Shown: positions 59,591 to 64,000 of the stretch, in pieces
How the letters are laid out: the number at the start of each line of letters is the position of its first letter
Position numbering within the stretch: the first letter of the stretch is position 1
NCBI RefSeq assembly: GCF_964019855.1
Contig: NZ_OZ026466.1
Span: forward strand, 310,001 to 374,000
Reading direction: 5' to 3'
Source of the DNA: Buchnera aphidicola (Periphyllus acericola)
Lineage (GTDB): Bacteria; Pseudomonadota; Gammaproteobacteria; Enterobacterales; Enterobacteriaceae
DNA: 64,000 bases
Position numbers and translations under genes: made by a program
The notes under the pieces: model-generated
What the model was told of the DNA's origin: nothing
The model's database searches: none
What the model saw: only the letters and a program-made list of their open reading frames with translations

Positions 59591-59630
59591 TTTTTTTAAA
59601 ATTAGTTTAAATATTTAAAATAATTTTCAT

Positions 59631-60395
59631 TTAAAAATAAAATATTTTAATAATTGAAGATCTTAAAATTATCATTTTTTCATTAAATTGTAATATAATA
59701 ATATTTATAATTCCAATTACTAAAATTATTTTTGGAATCCAAGAAAATTTTTTTTTAATTAAAAAAGAAGTAATTTTATCATCTTTTGTATTTTTTATAA
59801 TTTTAAAAATAATCCATATGCTTATTAAAATTATTATAATATTAAATATAAAGAATTTTTTAAAATAATTATTTTCGTTATTATCTGGAACATTAATTAA
59901 TAATACTGTTAAAATTCCAGGAATTAAATATAGAATTGGCCATATAATACAACTAAATAAATTTGGAAAAAAAAATTTTTTTATGAAAGGTATGTCTAAC
60001 ATTCCTGCTAAGATCGGAATAATTGGTCTAGTTGGTCCGATAAATTTTCCAAAAAATATTGTTAATACACTATATTTATTTAATGTTTTTATAATTTTTT
60101 CTATAATAATGTTGTATTTTTTAAATATTTTTAATTTATTAATCCATTTTTTAAATTTAAAGCCAATTAAATAAGATATCCAATCTCCTAATAAACATCC
60201 TATTGTTGAGGCAATCCAAGAAGGATAAAATTTTTCATGTGAATTAGCGATAATAGCTCCAAAAGTTGACATTATCATCATTCCAGGTATAAATAAACCA
60301 ATTATTGCTAAAGATTCTATAAAAGATACAAATGCTATTATTAAACAAAAATAAATTAATGGTTGACTAGATATATAATTAAATAATAATTCCAT
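59631..60395 (-). CDS. yabI: DedA family membrane protein YabI
   Basis: An inner-membrane DedA-family protein, linked elsewhere to lipid carrier transport and membrane homeostasis. It has 254 aa, exactly the E. coli YabI length. Membrane helices flank the conserved loops: LFIPGMMIMSTFGAIIA, GCLLGDWISYLIGFKFKKW and FFGKFIGPTRPIIPILAGMLDIP, where the family arginine is a lysine in FGK. A conserved C-terminal membrane segment follows. Confidence 0.93.
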   Translation of the reverse strand: MELLFNYISSQPLIYFCLIIAFVSFIESLAIIGLFIPGMMIMSTFGAIIANSHEKFYPSWIASTIGCLLGDWISYLIGFKFKKWINKLKIFKKYNIIIEKIIKTLNKYSVLTIFFGKFIGPTRPIIPILAGMLDIPFIKKFFFPNLFSCIIWPILYLIPGILTVLLINVPDNNENNYFKKFFIFNIIIILISIWIIFKIIKNTKDDKITSFLIKKKFSWIPKIILVIGIINIIILQFNEKMIILRSSIIKIFYF

Positions 60396-60974
<579 letters not shown>

Positions 60975-61793
60975 GTGATTGAAAAAATAGTTTTAAATAA
61001 TAAATTTTTTCAAAAAAAATATTTTGGTCAAATTTTTTTGAAAAATACTAATGTTATTAATAATATTATATCTTCTATTTATCCTAAAAAAAATGATTTA
61101 TTATTTGAAATAGGTCCAGGTTTAGGAGCTTTAACAATTCCTATGTGTGGTTTTATAAATAAATTAAATGTAATTGATATAGATAATGATGTTATAAATT
61201 TTTTTAAAAAAAAAAATATATATAATAAATTAAATTTTTATTTAAAAAATGTTTTACATTTTGATTTTTTAAAATTTTATTTAAAAAATAATAAAAAAAG
61301 TATAAGAATTTTTGGAAATTTGCCATATAATATTTCAACAAAATTATTAATTTATTTAACAAATAATCATTTTATTTTTCAAGATTTACATTTAATGTTT
61401 CAAAAAGAAGTTTCTAAAAGAATTTTAGCGCATCCTAATACTAAGTTTTACGGACGATTAAGTATAATTTCTCAATATTTTTTTAATATTAATAAAATTT
61501 TTGATATTTCAAAAAATTGTTTTTTTCCTATTCCAAAAGTAAATTCTACTTTTTTAAAATTTATTCCACATAAACTATTTCCTAATTTATTATTTGATGT
61601 GAATATATTAAGTAAAATTACTTTTGAAGCTTTTAATAAAAGACGAAAAATTTTAAGACATAGTTTAAAAAAATTTTTTACAGAAAAAGATTTGTTTAAT
61701 TTAGATATTAATTCTCAATTAAGACCAGAAAATTTATCTGTAAAGCAGTATTGTTTGTTAACAGATTTTTTAATAAAAAAACAATTGTATTGA
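60975..61793 (+). CDS. ksgA: 16S rRNA dimethyladenosine transferase RsmA/KsgA (GTG start)
   Basis: It dimethylates A1518 and A1519 of 16S rRNA, a late check on 30S assembly. It has 272 aa; E. coli has 273. The GTG at 60975 is the only sensible start; the upstream ATG at 60964 hits a stop. SAM-binding LFEIGPGLGALTIPM and the catalytic IFGNLPYNIS are intact. The N-terminal GQNFL of relatives reads GQIFL. EAFNKRRKILRHSLKKFF ends the fold. apaH follows after 84 bp; apaG is absent. Confidence 0.96.
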   Translation: MIEKIVLNNKFFQKKYFGQIFLKNTNVINNIISSIYPKKNDLLFEIGPGLGALTIPMCGFINKLNVIDIDNDVINFFKKKNIYNKLNFYLKNVLHFDFLKFYLKNNKKSIRIFGNLPYNISTKLLIYLTNNHFIFQDLHLMFQKEVSKRILAHPNTKFYGRLSIISQYFFNINKIFDISKNCFFPIPKVNSTFLKFIPHKLFPNLLFDVNILSKITFEAFNKRRKILRHSLKKFFTEKDLFNLDINSQLRPENLSVKQYCLLTDFLIKKQLY

Positions 61794-61877
61794 TTTTTTA
61801 TATATTTTTTATTTTATTTAATAAAAATACTTTTTTTTATTTTTTATTTTTATTTTTTTTAAGGAAAGAAAGTATTT

Positions 61878-62696
61878 ATGAGTACATATTTTATAGGTGA
61901 CATTCATGGATGTTATAATCAATTTAAGTTTCTTTTAAAAAAAATAAATTTTAATATACTTACAGATGAATTATGGATTACAGGAGATTTAGTTGGGAGA
62001 GGTCCTGATTCTTTTAAAGTTTTAAAATATATTTTTTCCTTAAAAAATAAAGCAAGATTAGTTTTAGGAAATCATGATTTAACTTTAATTTCTATATATT
62101 ATGGAACTCATAAAAAATCTATAGAAAAAGAAATTTCAGAATTATTAGAAAAAAAAGATATAGATTATATTATAAATAAATTAAGACATATTCCTTTAGT
62201 ACAATATGATAAAAAAAGAAAATTAATTATGACTCATGCAGGAATTTTTCCTAAATGGAATTTTAATGAAATTTTAAATTTTTCAAATGAGTTTCAAAAA
62301 AATATTTTAGGTACAAATTTTTTAAAATATTTGCGTTATATGAATGGTGATTTTCCAAACATTTGGTCGAACAATTTAAATAAATATGATCGTTTTCGTT
62401 TTATTGTTAATGTTTTTACTCGTATGAGATATTGTTATTTAAATGGAGAATTAGATTTTAGTTATAAAGATACCCCTCCACATTTTAATAATAATATTAT
62501 TCCTTGGATTAATATAAAAAATGAATTAGATAAAGATTTTTTAATTTTTTTTGGACATTGGTCTTCTTTGAAAAATATAAAAATTTCAAAAAATATTTTT
62601 TCTCTTGATTCTGGTTGTTGTTGGGGTAGGTATTTAAAAATTTTTAGATTAGAAGATAAAAAATTTTTTAAAAAAAAGTGTAATTTTAAAATATAA
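61878..62696 (+). CDS. apaH: Bis(5'-nucleosyl)-tetraphosphatase, symmetrical
   Basis: It cleaves Ap4A and removes Np4 caps from RNA in E. coli. It has 272 aa; E. coli has 280. Metallophosphatase motifs are YFIGDIHGC, WITGDLVGRGPDS, VLGNHDLTLI, MTHAGIFPKW and FGHWSSL. AAGGAAAGAA precedes the ATG. In E. coli apaG lies before it; here ksgA is the direct neighbour. Confidence 0.97.
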   Translation: MSTYFIGDIHGCYNQFKFLLKKINFNILTDELWITGDLVGRGPDSFKVLKYIFSLKNKARLVLGNHDLTLISIYYGTHKKSIEKEISELLEKKDIDYIINKLRHIPLVQYDKKRKLIMTHAGIFPKWNFNEILNFSNEFQKNILGTNFLKYLRYMNGDFPNIWSNNLNKYDRFRFIVNVFTRMRYCYLNGELDFSYKDTPPHFNNNIIPWINIKNELDKDFLIFFGHWSSLKNIKISKNIFSLDSGCCWGRYLKIFRLEDKKFFKKKCNFKI

Positions 62697-63026
62697 TTTT
62701 TTTTTTAAAAAAAATATATTTTATAAATTTTTTAAAAATTTTAGTATTAAAAATTTAAATAAAATATTTTTAATAATTTATCTATTTTAATAGATTACTT
62801 TCTTCCTATAATAATTTTATTTATATATAAATAATTTTTTTAAAAATTTTTTATTTTTAAATGATATTAATTTTATAAAAAAAATTTTATAGGAAGATTT
62901 ATTTTTAAAAAAATATTTTTTAATTTTTTATTTTTATTTTTAAAATTTAATAGTAATTTAAAATAATTTTTATTATTTTTTATGTATAAATTTTTTAATA
63001 ATTTTTTTTAAAAAAAAATAATTATT
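62697..63026. other. 330-bp gap between apaH and carB; folA absent, hairpin present
   Basis: In E. coli folA (dihydrofolate reductase) follows apaH; no trace is readable here. TCTTCCTATAA at 62801-62811 is exactly complementary to TTATAGGAAGA at 62887-62897, enclosing 75 bp with an A/T palindrome at 62817-62834. It may act as a terminator between the convergent genes, although the loop is large. Confidence 0.55.
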
Positions 63027-64000
63027 TTAATTCTTTACAATTTTATGAAATTTTTGTAAACAAATAATATTTTTAAATGGATTATATTTTAATGTTTTAA
63101 TTGATTCTATTGCTCCATTTATTGTAGTATTATAATATATTTGATATTGAATAGCTTTTTTTCTAATAAATTTAGTTTTTTTAATTTCTTTTTTTGAATA
63201 TGCTGTGCTTATTATATAAGAATATTTTTTTTTTATACGTTTTGACATTTTTTCTTTTATAAAATATGTTTTCTGGATATTTTTAGATTTAATTCCATAT
63301 TTTTTTAAAAGTAAATAATTTTCTTCAATTGTATCTATTTTAAAATTAAATTTTATTAATTTTTTTGCGAGTTTTATAATATCTTTTTCATTTTCTTCTT
63401 TTAAAACTAATAATGTTCTTTTTTTATTACTAATAATATTTTTAGTTCCATACATTGCTTTTCCAAAAGCTTCAGAAAAATTTTTTCCTATTCCCATAAC
63501 TTCTCCAGTAGATTTCATTTCTGGACCAAGTATTGGATCTGAATTAGAAAATTTATTAAATGGAAAAACAGCTTCTTTAACAGAAAAATATTTTAAATTA
63601 ATTTCTTCTTTAAAAAAATTTTGTTTTTTTAAATTAATACCAATCATTACTTTAGTTGCTATTTTTGCTAGAGGAATTCCTGTTGCTTTAGAAATAAAAG
63701 GAATTGTTCTTGATGCTCTTGGATTTACTTCTATGATATATATTTTTTTATTTTTAATTGCAAATTGTATATTTATTAATCCTTTTATTTTTAATTCAAA
63801 AGAGATTTTTTTTACTTGTTTTTTAATTTTTTTTAATATTTTTTTGTTTAATGTATATGATGGGAGTGAACAAGCTGAATCTCCTGAATGTATTCCAGCT
63901 GGTTCAATATGTTCCATAATACCTCCAATAAGTATATTTTTTCCGTCATAAATAGCATCAACATCTACTTCTATAGATTTTTCTAAATAGTGGTCTATTA
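63027..64000 (-). CDS. carB: Carbamoyl-phosphate synthase large subunit (C-terminal part, cut by window edge)
   Basis: It makes carbamoyl phosphate for arginine and pyrimidines with CarA. About 323 residues are in the window and the frame is open beyond 64000; an internal ATG at 63917 is not the start. The segment begins within the first ATP-grasp half (EVDVDAIYDG, IMEHIEPAGIHSGDSAC) although it is located in the second synthetic unit of the E. coli protein, then FIEVNPRASRTIPF-like IIEVNPRASRTIPF, ILGPEMKSTGEVMG, and the C-terminal allosteric domain (IRKKAIQYQIYYNTTINGA). It converges with apaH. Confidence 0.97.
   Translation of the reverse strand, partial: IDHYLEKSIEVDVDAIYDGKNILIGGIMEHIEPAGIHSGDSACSLPSYTLNKKILKKIKKQVKKISFELKIKGLINIQFAIKNKKIYIIEVNPRASRTIPFISKATGIPLAKIATKVMIGINLKKQNFFKEEINLKYFSVKEAVFPFNKFSNSDPILGPEMKSTGEVMGIGKNFSEAFGKAMYGTKNIISNKKRTLLVLKEENEKDIIKLAKKLIKFNFKIDTIEENYLLLKKYGIKSKNIQKTYFIKEKMSKRIKKKYSYIISTAYSKKEIKKTKFIRKKAIQYQIYYNTTINGAIESIKTLKYNPFKNIICLQKFHKIVKN

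Noticed and set aside
62817-62834. An 18-bp perfect palindrome as a protein-binding site
   Set aside because: It contains only A and T; such palindromes are common in DNA of this composition. Kept only as part of the description of the larger hairpin.

Overview
The window is a gap-poor, extremely AT-rich stretch (long A and T homopolymers, lysine/isoleucine/asparagine-rich proteins) carrying housekeeping genes in an order collinear with other Buchnera aphidicola genomes: rpoD-dnaG-rpsU-tsaD, cca, crr-ptsI-ptsH, ligA, gltX, flagellar fli genes, rpmG-rpmB-ppa-pmbA-rnpB-rsmI-fabB-talA-tktB-dapE-dapA-aroC-smrB, gnd-dcd-metG-tilS, nth-tyrS, aroH-thrS-infC-rpmI-rplT-pheS-pheT, yajC-glyS-glyQ-nfo-rplY-yabI-ksgA-apaH-carB. 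Almost every protein has a clear Escherichia coli counterpart of nearly the same length. I read it as the chromosome of a strongly reduced Buchnera-type aphid endosymbiont. I see no phage, insertion sequence, CRISPR array or defence system, and no undescribed gene system.

Layout. 1-2.6 kb: the macromolecular synthesis operon (rpsU-dnaG-rpoD, minus strand), with a hairpin kept between rpsU and dnaG. 2.7-8.5 kb: tsaD, a decayed gap, cca, and the general PTS proteins. 8.9-12.6 kb: ligA, tRNA-Lys, tRNA-Val, gltX. 12.8-17.5 kb: a flagellar remnant reduced to fliE, fliF, fliO, fliP, fliQ and fliR. 17.6-30.2 kb: two ribosomal proteins, ppa, pmbA, RNase P RNA, rsmI, fabB, the non-oxidative pentose phosphate enzymes, two lysine/diaminopimelate genes, aroC and smrB. 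30.2-31.5 kb: an empty 1.3-kb gap where other Buchnera carry the histidine operon. 31.5-41.9 kb: gnd, then leucine genes transcribed in the order leuB-leuC-leuD-leuA between gnd and dcd, then metG, tilS and a tRNA-Val(GAC). 41.9-42.7 kb: a gap holding recognisable relics of rnfG and rnfE. 42.7-59.5 kb: nth, tyrS, sufA, ydiK, aroH, the thrS-infC-rpmI-rplT-pheS-pheT translation cluster, yajC, glyS/glyQ, nfo, rplY. 59.5-64 kb: a probable tRNA-Pro relic, yabI, ksgA, apaH and the C-terminal part of carB.

Physiology. Translation, primer synthesis, RNase P and tRNA end maturation dominate. No CCA is encoded in the three tRNA genes, so cca is needed. Amino-acid provisioning is represented by leuABCD, aroH/aroC, dapA/dapE and carB (arginine/pyrimidine precursor). 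Sugar use runs through PTS, gnd, talA and tktB. Relative to better-preserved Buchnera and E. coli, the locus lacks at least the his operon, cysK, zipA, fliG to fliN, rnfABCDGE, ihfA and folA at their expected places, although any of these could lie elsewhere in the genome.

Most informative observations: the permuted chromosomal leuBCDA block, the missing his operon, the C-ring-less flagellar set whose FliF lacks the FliG-binding tail, the rnf relics, a Cca whose HD phosphohydrolase motif is gone, an AUU start for infC identical in context to E. coli, a TTG start for tyrS that restores the E. coli length, a LeuA whose leucine-feedback domain has lost its conserved motif, and a tRNA-Pro relic that may now serve as a terminator.
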